Positions 50,301-59,621 are shown, counted from the first letter of the stretch. The stretch: 64,000 nt of DNA from Actinomycetes bacterium (GCA_023426375.1 JAFAAV010000089.1:14495-78494), one strand, 5' to 3'. Notes: generated from the letters alone by a model not told the origin. Numbers and translations are program-made.

Positions 50301-51493
50301 AGAATTTCCGGGTCGGTGAATTCGGGGCGGGACTCGAAGTCCTCCTCCGAGTACAGGCGAATGCACACACCGTCCGACACGCGGCCGCAACGGCCGGTAC
50401 GCTGCCGGGCTGACGCCTGAGAAATTCGCTCGATGGGTAGCCGCTGCACCTTGGTGCGCGCGGAGTAACGAGAAATCCTGGCGGTGCCCGGATCGATCAC
50501 GTACTTGATGCCGGGGACCGTCAGCGAGGTCTCCGCAACGTTGGTCGCGAGCACGATCCGGCGCTTGGAAGACGGTGCGAACACCCTGTTCTGCTCGGCC
50601 ATCGAGAGACGACCGAACAGGGGGAGTAACTCGGTGCCGGCCAGCGAACGGTGCCGGTCGATGACCTTGGCTAGGGCGTCCTGGGCATCACGGATCTCGC
50701 GCTCACCGGCGAAGAAGATCAGGATGTCGCCGGGCGGTTCGGCGGCGAGCTCGACCATGGCGTCACATACGGCGTCAATGGGATCGCGGTCCTCATCCTC
50801 CAGGCCGTCGCCGGTGTCTGCCTCGTCCTCGCCGCCGTCCCCGGTGCGGGGTTGAGCGAGCGGACGGTAGCGGATCTCCACCGGGTAGGTGCGGCCCGAG
50901 ACCTCGATGATGGGAGCGGGTTCCTCTTCGCCCCCGTCTGCCGAGGGCAGGGCGAAGTGCTCAGCGAACCGCTCGGGATCGATGGTCGCGGAGGTGATGA
51001 TCAGCTTGAGGTCCGGGCGGCGGGGGAGTAGCCGCTTGAAGTAGCCCAGCAGGAAATCGATGTTGAGTGAGCGCTCGTGCGCCTCGTCGATGATGATCGC
51101 GTTGTAGCGGCGCAGCATGGGGTCGTGACTGATTTCCGCGAGCAGGATGCCGTCGGTCATGAGCTTGACCTTGGAGTCCTTGCCGACCTCCGAGGTGAAA
51201 CGCACCTGGTATCCCACCGTTTGACCGACCGACTCGCCCATCTCGTGAGCGATGCGCTCCGCGACCGAACGTGCGGCAATCCTGCGCGGCTGGGTGTGGC
51301 CGATCAACCCGTTCTCACCCAGACCGAGTTCCAGGCACATCTTGGGCAGCTGCGTGGTCTTACCCGAACCGGTCTCACCGGCCACGACCACCACTTGATG
51401 GTCGCGGATGGCAGCGCTGATGTCGTTACGGCGCGCGCTGACCGGAAGATTCTGGGGGTACACGATGCGGGGCGTGGTGCTGGACTCAGTCAT
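47366..51493 (-). CDS. hrpA: ATP-dependent RNA helicase HrpA
   Basis: 1375 residues from ATG 51493. DEAH helicase motifs: GETGSGKTTQLPKM (I), TQPRRIAARSVA (Ia), IIIDEAHERSLN (II), ITSATID (III), and QRTGRCGRVSDG (VI). It has the long C-terminal region of the HrpA type, with an inserted Gly/Ala/Arg-rich stretch (near residues 1040-1080). HrpA works on mRNA and stalled ribosome complexes. It forms its own - strand unit. Confidence 0.93.
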   Translation of the reverse strand: MTESSTTPRIVYPQNLPVSARRNDISAAIRDHQVVVVAGETGSGKTTQLPKMCLELGLGENGLIGHTQPRRIAARSVAERIAHEMGESVGQTVGYQVRFTSEVGKDSKVKLMTDGILLAEISHDPMLRRYNAIIIDEAHERSLNIDFLLGYFKRLLPRRPDLKLIITSATIDPERFAEHFALPSADGGEEEPAPIIEVSGRTYPVEIRYRPLAQPRTGDGGEDEADTGDGLEDEDRDPIDAVCDAMVELAAEPPGDILIFFAGEREIRDAQDALAKVIDRHRSLAGTELLPLFGRLSMAEQNRVFAPSSKRRIVLATNVAETSLTVPGIKYVIDPGTARISRYSARTKVQRLPIERISQASARQRTGRCGRVSDGVCIRLYSEEDFESRPEFTDPEILRTNLAAVILQMISVGVVHEPSDISDFPFVQKPDSRAVKDGVVLLRELGALRAGGQGEQRDHAASSSGRGRSRGRRRRGRQNSPLTQTGRVLAALPVDPRLGRMIVEAQRRGCPREVMVLAAALTVQDPRERPLEHRQAADEFHKRFKDKTSDFMSFGLLWQYIQEQQHELSSSQFRKLCKREYLNFLRIREWQDLYAQLRQIGREVGIDPGKSREIDVAGHQDAIHQSLLSGLLSHIGVRDERTRDYRGARGTKFAIFPGSALFKTSPDWVVSAELVETSRLWARTNASINPEWVEELAPDLVKRNYSEPHWSRSRGAVMAYEKVTLYGLPLVTERPVQFSKVDPELSRELFIRHALVEGDWQTRHHFYKRNQQRLERVEELENRMRRKDLRVDDQVLFDFYDARIPADVVSQRHFDAWWKKTRGSNEHLLDLDPDALIAPEVAELDTQSFPRTWNVASPDGILSLDLDYEFSPGSETADGVTVRVPVLFLDRLAPEQFEWHIPGLRTELVTALIKSLPKAVRRNFVPAPDMAATAVDVLSAEFSPETDSLLESLATVLRRLRGHQVHATDFQPEVLPAHLRMNFEVRDARNKVLGTGEDLTELKERLRPQIRRALADSLGSAASQLADFANAADAAGGTSGARQPGKPGAPRPGAKGRGGRGSNGAAAASSAESLERTGLTAWPEKDPPRSVQTQVAGQTITGYPTLMVRRDKPDTKAGKGAPQEPTVDLRILTQQDEQRSAQRHGVIALLERTLPSVHRYVVDHLSQRERLIFTQNPHGSVDALIRDCTVAAIDRLVPEEPPFTKAEFDDLAVHVRAELIDTVFAVTALVTTTLAEATTLRKRLKKPGSLAAVPAFKDMAEQIDRLIYPGFVADTGWHALQHLPRYVKAINARLDKLSGHIQRDSVNMVLVQDIEQDYHGARAAVPATAPVPEALTRVRWDLEELRVSLFAQELGTARTVSEKRVRKALRDITQR

Positions 51494-51654
51494 GTCAACG
51501 CCCCAGTCTACGGTCCCCGCGCGGCACGCGGCTCACCGCGTGTGGGCCCGTCACAACACAATCCCATATCGAATGTGTGCCACGTCTCATTTTTTGACCG
51601 AACGGCAGGTAATATCCAGGCACCATCATTTGTCTTGAAAGGACGCCCACCATC

Positions 51655-52644
51655 ATGAAGCGCACTCTTTCGCTTTCCGCTGCGGCTGCTGCTTCCGCCC
51701 TGGTCCTGACCGCGTGCGGTTCGGGCGGCGGCGACAGCCAGTCCGAGGGCCCCCAGGAAATCTCCGTGGGGATCGCTCAGTTCGTGGAACACCCCTCACT
51801 CGACGCCGCCCGCGAGGGCTTCGTCTCCGCTCTCGAAGAGGGTGGCTACACCGAAGGCGACAACCTGACCCTGGACGTGCAGAACGCCTCGGGTGACCAG
51901 GCCACCGCGACCAACATCGCCTCCAACTTTGCTTCGGCCGATAACGACCTGATCCTCGGTATCGCCACACCCACCGCCCAATCCCTCGCGCAAGCCGTGA
52001 CCGACAAGCCCGTGCTGTTCACCGCCGTCACCGATCCCGTGGACGCCGGACTCGTGGACTCCATGGACAAGCCGGGTGCCAACATCACCGGAACCACCGA
52101 CATGAATCCGGTGGCCGACCAGATCAAACTGATCAAGCAGTTCGATCCGGATGCCAAGTCCGTGGGCATCATCTACAGCTCCGGTGAGACCAACTCGCAG
52201 GTCCAGGTGGAAGAAGCGAAGAAGGCCGCCGAAGCCGAAGGTCTGAAGGTCGAGGAGAAGACCGTGACCACCACGGCCGAGGTCGCCCAGGCCGCCGAGT
52301 CCTTCGACACCGATTCCATTTACGTGCCCACCGACAACAAGGTGGTGGCCGGTCTCGAAGCAGTGGTCGGTGCCGCCGAATCCAAGAAGATCCCGTTGAT
52401 CGTGGGTGAAGGCGACTCCGTGGAGCGCGGTGGCCTGGCCACTCAGGGCATCAGCTACGAGGAACTCGGCAAGCAGACCGGTGAAATGGCTCTGCGCATC
52501 CTCAACGAGGACGCCGATCCCGCCGAAATGGCCGTCGAGTCCCAGAACGAAACCCAACTGATCATCAACGCCAAGGCCGCCGAGGCCATGGGCATCGACA
52601 TCCCGCAGGAACTGCGTGATTCCGCCGACACAGTAATCGAGTAA
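51655..52644 (+). CDS. TrpX-type ABC transporter substrate-binding lipoprotein
   Basis: 329 residues behind GAAAGGACG. Signal peptide with lipobox VLTAC. The periplasmic-type fold matches the ABC_sub_bind family: VGIAQFVEHPSLDAAREGF, LILGIATPTAQSLAQA, LFTAVTDPVDAGLV, NITGTTDMNPVADQI, and VPTDNKVVAGLEAV. Family members bind tryptophan, tyrosine or other small ligands; ligand here is unknown. First gene of a four-gene operon. Confidence 0.9.
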   Translation: MKRTLSLSAAAAASALVLTACGSGGGDSQSEGPQEISVGIAQFVEHPSLDAAREGFVSALEEGGYTEGDNLTLDVQNASGDQATATNIASNFASADNDLILGIATPTAQSLAQAVTDKPVLFTAVTDPVDAGLVDSMDKPGANITGTTDMNPVADQIKLIKQFDPDAKSVGIIYSSGETNSQVQVEEAKKAAEAEGLKVEEKTVTTTAEVAQAAESFDTDSIYVPTDNKVVAGLEAVVGAAESKKIPLIVGEGDSVERGGLATQGISYEELGKQTGEMALRILNEDADPAEMAVESQNETQLIINAKAAEAMGIDIPQELRDSADTVIE

Positions 52645-52650
52645 CCATTC

Positions 52651-53610
52651 ATGATCGCCGGAATTGAACTCGGCCTGATCTACGCCGTGATGGCCCTGGG
52701 CGTCTACCTCACGTTTCGTGTGCTGGACTTCCCGGACCTCACGGTGGATCAGTCCTTCACCACAGGGGCCGCAACCGCGGCCATGATCATCCTGGGTGGT
52801 GGCAGCCCCTGGCTGGGTACCATCGCGGGATTCTTTGCCGGTGCGCTCGCGGGCCTCATCACGGGTCTGCTGCACACCAAAGCCCACATCAACGGCTTGC
52901 TGGCGGGTATTTTGACCATGACCGCCTTGTACTCCATCAACCTCAGGGTGATGGACGGCAAGGCCAACCTGGCGCTGCTGCGCGAGGACACCGTCTTCAC
53001 TCCGCTGCGTGAGGCGGGCTTCCAGGGATCCTTCGTGGGTGTCCTGCTGTTGCTGGCCGGGGTGTTGCTGGTCAAGGTGCTGCTCGACTGGTTCCTCTAC
53101 ACGGACGCCGGTCTGGCCATGCAGGCCACCGGTGACAACCCGGACATGATCCGTTCCTTCGGGGTGAACACGGACAACCAGAAGATTCTGGGTCTGTGCC
53201 TGTCCAACGGAATGGTCGGCCTGTCCGGTGCGCTCGTCGCCCAGTACCAGGGCTTCGCAGACATCGGTATGGGCATTGGTCTGATCGTGGTGGGCCTGGC
53301 CTCCGTGATCCTGGGCCAGGGCATCTTCGGAACCCGCACGGTCATCATCGCGACCGCGGCCGTGATCTTCGGATCCGTGCTGTACCGCCTGGTGATCACC
53401 GCGGCACTTCAGGTCGGCCTGAATCCGTCCGACACCAAGCTGATTTCCGCAGTGCTGGTGGTCCTCGCGCTCGTGTTGCCACAGCTCACATTCTTCAAAC
53501 GGTGGAACGCCCGCCGCAAGGACCGTGAAGCACGCAAGGTCCAAGCGGGCGTGGAACCCGGAGCAGGGACACCGGCCACCGTGGGCGGCCGTACCGGAGA
53601 GGGGCGATAA
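52651..53610 (+). CDS. ABC transporter permease (TrpY type)
   Basis: 319 residues, 6 bases after the binding protein gene. LivH-like permease with about eight spans: ELGLIYAVMALGVYLTFRVL, FPDLTVDQSFTTGAA, GLLAGILTMTALYSINLRVM, GNPDMIRSFGVNT-like motif. A charged cytoplasmic tail (RKDREARKVQAGVEP) follows the last span. Works with the neighbouring ATPase. Confidence 0.9.
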   Translation: MIAGIELGLIYAVMALGVYLTFRVLDFPDLTVDQSFTTGAATAAMIILGGGSPWLGTIAGFFAGALAGLITGLLHTKAHINGLLAGILTMTALYSINLRVMDGKANLALLREDTVFTPLREAGFQGSFVGVLLLLAGVLLVKVLLDWFLYTDAGLAMQATGDNPDMIRSFGVNTDNQKILGLCLSNGMVGLSGALVAQYQGFADIGMGIGLIVVGLASVILGQGIFGTRTVIIATAAVIFGSVLYRLVITAALQVGLNPSDTKLISAVLVVLALVLPQLTFFKRWNARRKDREARKVQAGVEPGAGTPATVGGRTGEGR

Positions 53611-53613
53611 ACC

Positions 53614-54447
53614 ATGTTGACCATCAAAGACGTGCGTAAGACCTTCTTCGCCGGCACCGTCAACGAACGCGTGGCCCTGGATGGCGTGAGCCTGACCGTG
53701 GAACCGGGGGATTTCGTCACCGTGATCGGTTCCAACGGCGCCGGGAAATCCACGATGCTCAATACCGTGTCCGGGAGCATCATCCCGGACTCCGGGAGCA
53801 TCCAGGTCTCCGGTGAGCAGGTCACCAAGTTGGGGGAACACAGGAAGGCCCATTGGATTTCCCGCGTTTTCCAGGACCCCATGAAAGGTTCCTCTCCCAA
53901 CCTGACCATCGAACAGAACATGGCTATTGCCTCTCGCCGCGGTAAGTCTCGCGGATTGTCCGTAGGCGTCACACGCTCACGGAAACAGCAGTTCCGGGAC
54001 GAGCTGGCCAAGTTGGAACTCGGTCTGGAGAACAGGTTGGGAGCGAAGGTCGGACTGCTGTCCGGTGGTCAACGTCAAGCGTTGTCCTTGCTCATGGCCA
54101 CGTTCTCCTCGCCGGAGATCCTGCTCCTGGACGAGCACACCGCAGCGTTGGACCCGCAGCGTGCCAAACACGTCACGGAACTGACCGAACGCATGGTTGC
54201 AGAGCAGAAGCTGACCACTGTCATGGTTACCCACAACATGGAACAGGCCCTGCGCCTGGGTAACCGGTTGATCATGATGCACGAGGGCAAGATCCTGTTC
54301 GAACTCAACGAGGACCAGAAAGCCAACTCGACCGTGGCCGACCTGCTGTCGGAATTCCAGAAGCTGCAATCGGTCAGCGGGGAACCCGCACTCGATGACG
54401 CTACGCTGCTAGAAACAGTCCGCGTCACCGAAGAAGGAAAACCGTAG
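53614..54447 (+). CDS. ABC transporter ATP-binding protein (TrpZ type)
   Basis: 277 residues, ATG 53614 behind GAGGGG. Walker A GSNGAGKSTM, Q-loop RVFQDPMKGSSPNLTIEQN, signature LLSGGQRQALSLL, Walker B ILLLDEHTAALDP, and H-loop VTHNMEQ. It drives uptake for the two upstream proteins. Next gene starts 5 bases later. Confidence 0.92.
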   Translation: MLTIKDVRKTFFAGTVNERVALDGVSLTVEPGDFVTVIGSNGAGKSTMLNTVSGSIIPDSGSIQVSGEQVTKLGEHRKAHWISRVFQDPMKGSSPNLTIEQNMAIASRRGKSRGLSVGVTRSRKQQFRDELAKLELGLENRLGAKVGLLSGGQRQALSLLMATFSSPEILLLDEHTAALDPQRAKHVTELTERMVAEQKLTTVMVTHNMEQALRLGNRLIMMHEGKILFELNEDQKANSTVADLLSEFQKLQSVSGEPALDDATLLETVRVTEEGKP

Positions 54448-54452
54448 TCACC

Positions 54453-54827
54453 GTGAACACGAACAGGCGCCAGCGCACCACGTCCTTGATCTCTCTCGTG
54501 GGGCTGCTGGCCCTGTTCGTGTGCATCTTCACCCTCCCGCCGGCCCTGGTGCACTTGGGACGGGCGGCGTCGGAAAGTGCCTCCGTGCCCCTGACCGGCT
54601 CGGCAGTGGCAACGATTGTGGTGGGCTTCGGCACGCTGCTGGTCGGTGGCCTGCTGACCATCATCGGCATGGTGCGGCGACGCACCTCCGCCCCGGTGCA
54701 CAACCCGGAGGACGATTACGTGGCCGAGCGGTTCGGCGAGGGGGACATGCTCCACGACTACGACCCCATGGACCTGAACCCGCAGCTTCGAGCCCGACAG
54801 CGGCATGGCGACAACGATCGAGACTGA
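54453..54827 (+). CDS. small two-TM membrane protein in ABC operon
   Basis: 124 residues, GTG start 5 bases after the ATPase stop. Two spans (TSLISLVGLLALFVCIFTL and AVATIVVGFGTLLVGGLLTI) with a short outside loop and an acidic cytoplasmic tail (HNPEDDYVAERFGEGDM). No family is recognised. Its place in the operon suggests a link to the transporter, but that is not proven. Confidence 0.75.
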   Translation: MNTNRRQRTTSLISLVGLLALFVCIFTLPPALVHLGRAASESASVPLTGSAVATIVVGFGTLLVGGLLTIIGMVRRRTSAPVHNPEDDYVAERFGEGDMLHDYDPMDLNPQLRARQRHGDNDRD

Positions 54828-54833
54828 ACCAGG

Positions 54834-54864
54834 AAACCCCCGAACGAACGGTTCGGGGGTTTTC
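54834..54864 (+). terminator. terminator after ABC operon
   Basis: 12-bp perfect stem, AAACCCCCGAAC with GTTCGGGGGTTT, loop GAACG, then TTCTT. Confidence 0.92.
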
Positions 54865-54952
54865 TTATCGGTAGCCGAGAAGACGGGTGAGGCGAGCCAT
54901 CCGCCGTGACGCGGCGTCGTCGGCGACCGCACATGGCCGTTAAACGAAAAAG

Positions 54953-55025
54953 TGCCCGCGATAGGAATCGAACCTACGACCTTCTGCTCCGGAGGCAGAC
55001 GCTCTATCCCCTGAGCTACGCGGGC
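54953..55025 (-). tRNA. tRNA-Arg (anticodon CCG)
   Basis: On the - strand a 73-base cloverleaf: acceptor GCCCGCG / CGCGGGC, D arm with AGCTCAGGGGATAGAGC, anticodon stem TCTGC/GCAGA with loop CTCCGGA (anticodon CCG), T loop TTCGATT. CCA is not encoded. Reads CGG codons. It lies next to argS, which charges it. Confidence 0.95.
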
Positions 55026-55147
55026 GGGGGTTGTCTTGCGGACCCGTGGTCCGGGCCGTGAACAACTCGATCGATATTAGCAGGTTCGTCACGGCAGGCG
55101 AATTGACTCGAATCGGTGGGCGCGGTTCGTCCCGTTACACTGGTCCG

Positions 55148-56818
55148 GTGACTCCTGAAGAACTTTCCGCTGCCGTATCCGCATGCCTGCAAGAAGCCGT
55201 GGCCGCCGGTGATCTCACCCTGGTGGACGGCGCAGAGCTTCCCGAAGCGAAGGTAGAGCGCCCCAAGAATCGAGAGCACGGGGACTGGGCCACCACGGTG
55301 GCCATGCAGGCGTCCAAGAAGCTGGGTCGCAAGCCCCGCGAGATCGCCGAGATCCTGGTGGAACGCTTGAGCAGCGTGCCCGGCGTGGCCGCCGTGGACA
55401 TTGCCGGTCCCGGGTTCCTGAACATCACGCTCGATGCCGCCGCGGCCGGTGAGCTCGCACAGTCGATCGTCGAGCAGGGCGCCTCCTATGGCACCTCCGA
55501 TGTTCTGAGCGGCACGGCCATCAATTTGGAGTTCGTCTCCGCCAACCCCACCGGACCCATTCACCTGGGCGGTACCCGCTGGGCCGCCGTGGGGGATTCC
55601 CTGGCCCGCATCCTGCAATCGCAGGGGGCTGACGTCACCCGTGAGTACTACTTCAACGACCACGGCGCGCAGATCGACCGTTTCGCGCGTTCCCTGCTGG
55701 CTCGTGCCCGCAACGAGGACGCTCCCGAGGACGGCTACGGCGGACAGTACATTTCTGACATTGCCCAGCGCGTACTGGAGCAGCACCCGGACGCCCTGGA
55801 ATCCGAGGATCCGCAGGAAGTTTTCCGCGCCAACGGCGTGGAGCTGATGTTCCAGGAGATCAAGTCCTCGCTGCACGAGTTCGGCGTGGACTTCGACGTG
55901 TTCTTCCACGAGAACTCCCTGTTCGAAGGCGGACAGGTTGAGCAGCTGGTCGAGCAGCTCAAGGACTCGGACGCCATGTACTTCAAGGACGGCGCCTGGT
56001 GGCTGCGGTCCACGGACTACGGCGACGACAAGGACCGCGTGGTCATCAAGTCGGACGGCAATGCCGCCTACATTGCCGGTGACATCGCCTACTTCAAGGA
56101 CAAGCGCGGCCGCGGTGCCGACCTGTGCATCTACATGCTGGGCGCGGATCACCACGGTTACGTGGCACGCCTCAAGGCCGTGGCCGCCGCGCTCGGTGAT
56201 TCCCCGGAGCGCGTGGAGGTGTTGATCGGTCAAATGGTCAACCTGGTCCGCGAGGGCGTGGCCGTGCGCATGTCCAAGCGCGCCGGCACCGTGGTGACCA
56301 TGGAGGACCTCGTGGAGGTCGTGGGCGTTGACGCCGCGCGCTACTCCCTGACCCGTTACTCGGTGGACTCCAATATCGACATCGACCTGGACGTGCTGAC
56401 CAAGCGTTCCAACGAGAACCCGGTCTTCTATGTCCAGTACGCCCACGCTCGCACGTGCGCCGTGCAGCGCAACGCGGAGGCCGCCGGGGTGCGTCGCGCG
56501 GCTGAGGACGGCACCGACCTTTTCGACGCCGCTCTGCTGGATCACGCTCGCGAGGCCGACCTGCTCGCCGCGCTGGGCCAGTACCCCTCCTTGGTTGCCC
56601 AGGCCGCTGAGCTGCGTGAACCGCACCGTGTAGCCCGTCACCTGGAACTTCTGGCCGGTACCTATCACCGCTGGTACGACGTGTGCCGCGTGGCACCGCA
56701 GGGTGACGGCCCGGTCGAACCGGTACACAACTCTCGCTTGTGGCTCAACGACGCCGTGCAACAGGTCCTGGCCAACGGCTTGACCCTGTTGGGCGTCGGT
56801 GCGCCGGAACGGATGTGA
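55148..56818 (+). CDS. argS: arginyl-tRNA synthetase
   Basis: 556 residues from GTG 55148 (MTPEELSAAVSACLQEA). The class I signature is FVSANPTGPIHLGG (HIGH-like HLGG), with the usual N-terminal Add1 domain (AKVERPKNREHGDWATTVAM), then DHGAQIDRFARSLLARA, and a C-terminal helical anticodon-binding part ending LLGVGAPERM. Attaches arginine to tRNA. A -10-like TACACT ends 6 bases before the start, and there is no ribosome binding site, so it may be leaderless. The lysA start follows 4 bases after its stop. Confidence 0.95.
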   Translation: MTPEELSAAVSACLQEAVAAGDLTLVDGAELPEAKVERPKNREHGDWATTVAMQASKKLGRKPREIAEILVERLSSVPGVAAVDIAGPGFLNITLDAAAAGELAQSIVEQGASYGTSDVLSGTAINLEFVSANPTGPIHLGGTRWAAVGDSLARILQSQGADVTREYYFNDHGAQIDRFARSLLARARNEDAPEDGYGGQYISDIAQRVLEQHPDALESEDPQEVFRANGVELMFQEIKSSLHEFGVDFDVFFHENSLFEGGQVEQLVEQLKDSDAMYFKDGAWWLRSTDYGDDKDRVVIKSDGNAAYIAGDIAYFKDKRGRGADLCIYMLGADHHGYVARLKAVAAALGDSPERVEVLIGQMVNLVREGVAVRMSKRAGTVVTMEDLVEVVGVDAARYSLTRYSVDSNIDIDLDVLTKRSNENPVFYVQYAHARTCAVQRNAEAAGVRRAAEDGTDLFDAALLDHAREADLLAALGQYPSLVAQAAELREPHRVARHLELLAGTYHRWYDVCRVAPQGDGPVEPVHNSRLWLNDAVQQVLANGLTLLGVGAPERM

Positions 56819-56822
56819 TCTC

Positions 56823-58262
56823 GTGAGTTCAGCAGACAACGCCCACCCGCTCGCTCCTGGATGGCTCACCGTCCCCGAGGACAACGCCACTTTGGATCCC
56901 AAGGTCTTCACCGGGCAGTACTCTCGGGACGATCGCGGCTGCGTCACGGTGGACGGCGTCTCCGTGGCCGAGCTTGCCGAACGCTACGGTTCCCCCAGCT
57001 ACGTGATCTCGGAAGATACGTTCCGCTCACGCGCGCGTGGGTTCCGCGAAGCGTTCGAGAACGCGTTCACTCCCATGGGTGTTGACGTGGAGGTGTACTA
57101 CGCGTCCAAGGCGCTGCTGAACACCCATGTGGCACGGTGGGCCCAGGACGAGGGGCTCAATGTGGACACCGCGTCCGGGGGAGAACTCGAGGTAGCCCTG
57201 CGCGCCGGAGTGGATCCCGCCAAGATCGCGTTGCACGGCAACAACAAGTCAGCCGCGGAGATCACCCGCGCACTGGATACCGGTGTGGGGCGCATCGTGG
57301 TGGACTCACTCCCGGAGATCCAGCTGGTCGCGGACCTCGCGCAGAAGCTTGCGGTGCGCGCTCCCATCATGTTACGTGTGACCCCGGGTGTGCACGCCTC
57401 GACCCATGAATTCATCGCCACGGCCCACGAGGACCAGAAGTTCGGGCTGTCGCTCAATCCTTCCGTCGAGGGGGAGGACTCGCCCGCGCTGCAGGCCATT
57501 GCCCAGTGCGTGGCGCTGCGTGAACACCTGGATCTGCGCGGACTGCACTGCCACATCGGTTCCCAGATCTTCGCCGCGGAAGGTTTCGGCCAGGCCGCCG
57601 AGCGTGTGTTGGCCCTGCGCGAGACCGTGGCAGAACGCTGGTCCACGGTGCTGCCCGAACTGGACCTGGGTGGCGGACACGGCGTGGCTTACACGAGCGC
57701 GGACGAACCTCGCACGGCTGAGTCCATCGCCATGGACCTCGCCGAACACCTGGACGGTCTGCTCAAGAACTCCGAGCTGCCGCTCCCGCACCTCTCGTTC
57801 GAACCCGGCCGGTTCATCGCGGGTCCTTCCGGTTGCACCGTGTACACCGTGGGCACTGTGAAGACCGTGACCGTCAGCCCCGGGGTGGAGCGCCGCTACG
57901 TGTCCGTGGACGGCGGCATGAGCGATAACGCCCGCCCCGTGCTCTACGACGCCGACTACTCCGCCGTGCTCGCCAATCGCGTGTCGGAGGCGGATCCGGT
58001 GCTCAGCCGCGTGGTGGGCAAACATTGCGAATCCGGTGACATCGTGGTGCGAGACGTCTACCTTCCGGAGGATGTAACGGCCGGTGACCTGTTGGTCGTG
58101 CCCGTGACCGGTGCGTACTGCTGGGCGCTGTCCAGCAACTACAACTGGCTCACGCGACCTGGAATGATCAGCGTGGATGCCCAAGGACAGGTCAAGGTAC
58201 TGATCCGTACCGAAACCGTCGACGATCTGCTGGCCCGGGACACCGGCGCGAGCGCCGAATAA
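56823..58262 (+). CDS. lysA: diaminopimelate decarboxylase
   Basis: 479 residues from GTG 56823. PLP enzyme of the alanine racemase fold: Lys in YYASKALLN, GLHCHIGSQI, LDLGGGHGVAY, LSFEPGRFI, and catalytic CESGD. Turns meso-diaminopimelate into lysine, the last step of lysine synthesis. Cotranscribed with argS, a common pair in actinobacteria, and followed by hom. Confidence 0.95.
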   Translation: MSSADNAHPLAPGWLTVPEDNATLDPKVFTGQYSRDDRGCVTVDGVSVAELAERYGSPSYVISEDTFRSRARGFREAFENAFTPMGVDVEVYYASKALLNTHVARWAQDEGLNVDTASGGELEVALRAGVDPAKIALHGNNKSAAEITRALDTGVGRIVVDSLPEIQLVADLAQKLAVRAPIMLRVTPGVHASTHEFIATAHEDQKFGLSLNPSVEGEDSPALQAIAQCVALREHLDLRGLHCHIGSQIFAAEGFGQAAERVLALRETVAERWSTVLPELDLGGGHGVAYTSADEPRTAESIAMDLAEHLDGLLKNSELPLPHLSFEPGRFIAGPSGCTVYTVGTVKTVTVSPGVERRYVSVDGGMSDNARPVLYDADYSAVLANRVSEADPVLSRVVGKHCESGDIVVRDVYLPEDVTAGDLLVVPVTGAYCWALSSNYNWLTRPGMISVDAQGQVKVLIRTETVDDLLARDTGASAE

Positions 58263-58285
58263 GCCCCCAAGGAATATCAGGAGCA

Positions 58286-59602
58286 ATGACTATTTCAGCG
58301 ACTTCGCCCCAAGAGACCCCCCACTTGAAGGTTGCCCTGCTGGGTGCCGGGACCGTGGGTTCCCAGGTGGCCCGCGTGCTGCTCGACTCCAAGGACGAGC
58401 TGGCCCTGCGCTCGGGCGTCACGCTCGATCTCATCGGCGTGGCCGTGCGTGACGTGGCCGCCAAGCGCGATTACGAGATTCCGCAGGACCTGCTGACCAC
58501 GGACGCGGACTCTGTGATCGACGCCGCGGACATCGTGGTGGAGCTGACCGGTGGCATCGAGCCGGCCCGCACCCGCATCCTGCGCGCGCTCAACGCCGGC
58601 ACCACCGTGGTCACCGGTAACAAGGCGCTGCTCGCCGCACACGGCCGTGAGCTGCAGGACGCTGCCGCGGCGTCGGGCTCGCAACTGTCCTACGAAGCCG
58701 CCGTGGCCGGTGCCATCCCGATCGTGCGCCCCATGCGTGACTCGCTGGCCGGCGACAAGGTCACCCGCTTCCTGGGCATCATGAACGGCACCACCAACTT
58801 CATCCTGGACCAGATGGACACCACGGGTGCGGCGTTCGACGACGCTCTGGCCGAGGCACAGGACCTGGGTTACGCCGAGGCGGACCCCACCGCCGACGTC
58901 GAAGGTCACGACGCCGCCGCCAAGGCCGCCGTGCTCGCCTCGCTCGCCTTCCACTCGACCTTCACCCTGGACGACGTCCATTGCGAGGGCATCACCGCGG
59001 TCACCGCCGAGGACGTCGCGACCGCGGCAGAGGCCGGTTACGTGATCAAGCTGCTGTCCGTGGGTGAGCGCACCGAGGATGGCGTGAACCTGCGCGTCAA
59101 CCCCGTGATGATTCCCCGCAATCACGTGCTCGGGGGAGTGCACGGCGCCTACAACGCGGTGTTCGTGGAGGCCGAGAACGCCGGCTCGCTCATGTTCTAC
59201 GGCCAGGGCGCCGGGGGTGAGCCCACGGCTTCCGCCGTTCTGGGCGACCTCGTGTCCGCCGCTCGCGCAATCGCCCGAGGAGCCGAGGGTATTCCGTTGA
59301 GCGATCACGCCAAGCTGCCCGCCGTGTCCATGGACAACGTGACCACGCGCATGGCAATCACCGTGACCGTGAAGGACCGTCTGGGCGTGCTCGCCCAGAT
59401 CGCCCAGGTCTTCGCGGACCACGGCGTGTCCATCTCCACCATGCACCAGACCGAGGACCCCAAGGACCAGGCCATTTCGGTGCTGCGCTTGGTGACCCAC
59501 ACGGGCCGCCACCGTGATCTGATGGACACCGTGGGTGCACTGCGCGAACTGCCCGTGGTGGACGAGGTGCTCTCGGTGATCCCCGTGGAGACTGGCGAGT
59601 AA
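58286..59602 (+). CDS. hom: homoserine dehydrogenase
   Basis: 438 residues behind CAGGAG. NAD(P)-binding VALLGAGTVGSQVARVL, VVTGNKALLA, catalytic core FLGIMNGTTNFILDQM, EADPTADVEGHDAAAKAA, and a C-terminal ACT domain (residues about 355-435), so feedback by threonine is likely. It makes homoserine for threonine and methionine. Confidence 0.95.
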   Translation: MTISATSPQETPHLKVALLGAGTVGSQVARVLLDSKDELALRSGVTLDLIGVAVRDVAAKRDYEIPQDLLTTDADSVIDAADIVVELTGGIEPARTRILRALNAGTTVVTGNKALLAAHGRELQDAAAASGSQLSYEAAVAGAIPIVRPMRDSLAGDKVTRFLGIMNGTTNFILDQMDTTGAAFDDALAEAQDLGYAEADPTADVEGHDAAAKAAVLASLAFHSTFTLDDVHCEGITAVTAEDVATAAEAGYVIKLLSVGERTEDGVNLRVNPVMIPRNHVLGGVHGAYNAVFVEAENAGSLMFYGQGAGGEPTASAVLGDLVSAARAIARGAEGIPLSDHAKLPAVSMDNVTTRMAITVTVKDRLGVLAQIAQVFADHGVSISTMHQTEDPKDQAISVLRLVTHTGRHRDLMDTVGALRELPVVDEVLSVIPVETGE

Positions 59603-59609
59603 TTCCACT

Positions 59610-59621
59610 GCCCCGCGGGGC
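59610..59621. other. 12-bp GC palindrome between hom and thrC
   Basis: GCCCCGCGGGGC lies in the 83-base gap between hom and thrC. It may fold as a small hairpin or act as an RNA processing point. No U-run follows. Confidence 0.3.

Noticed and set aside
51796..53853. 685-codon - strand frame opposite the ABC transporter genes
   Set aside because: Antisense shadow; the + strand genes have clear families and lipobox, Walker and signature motifs.
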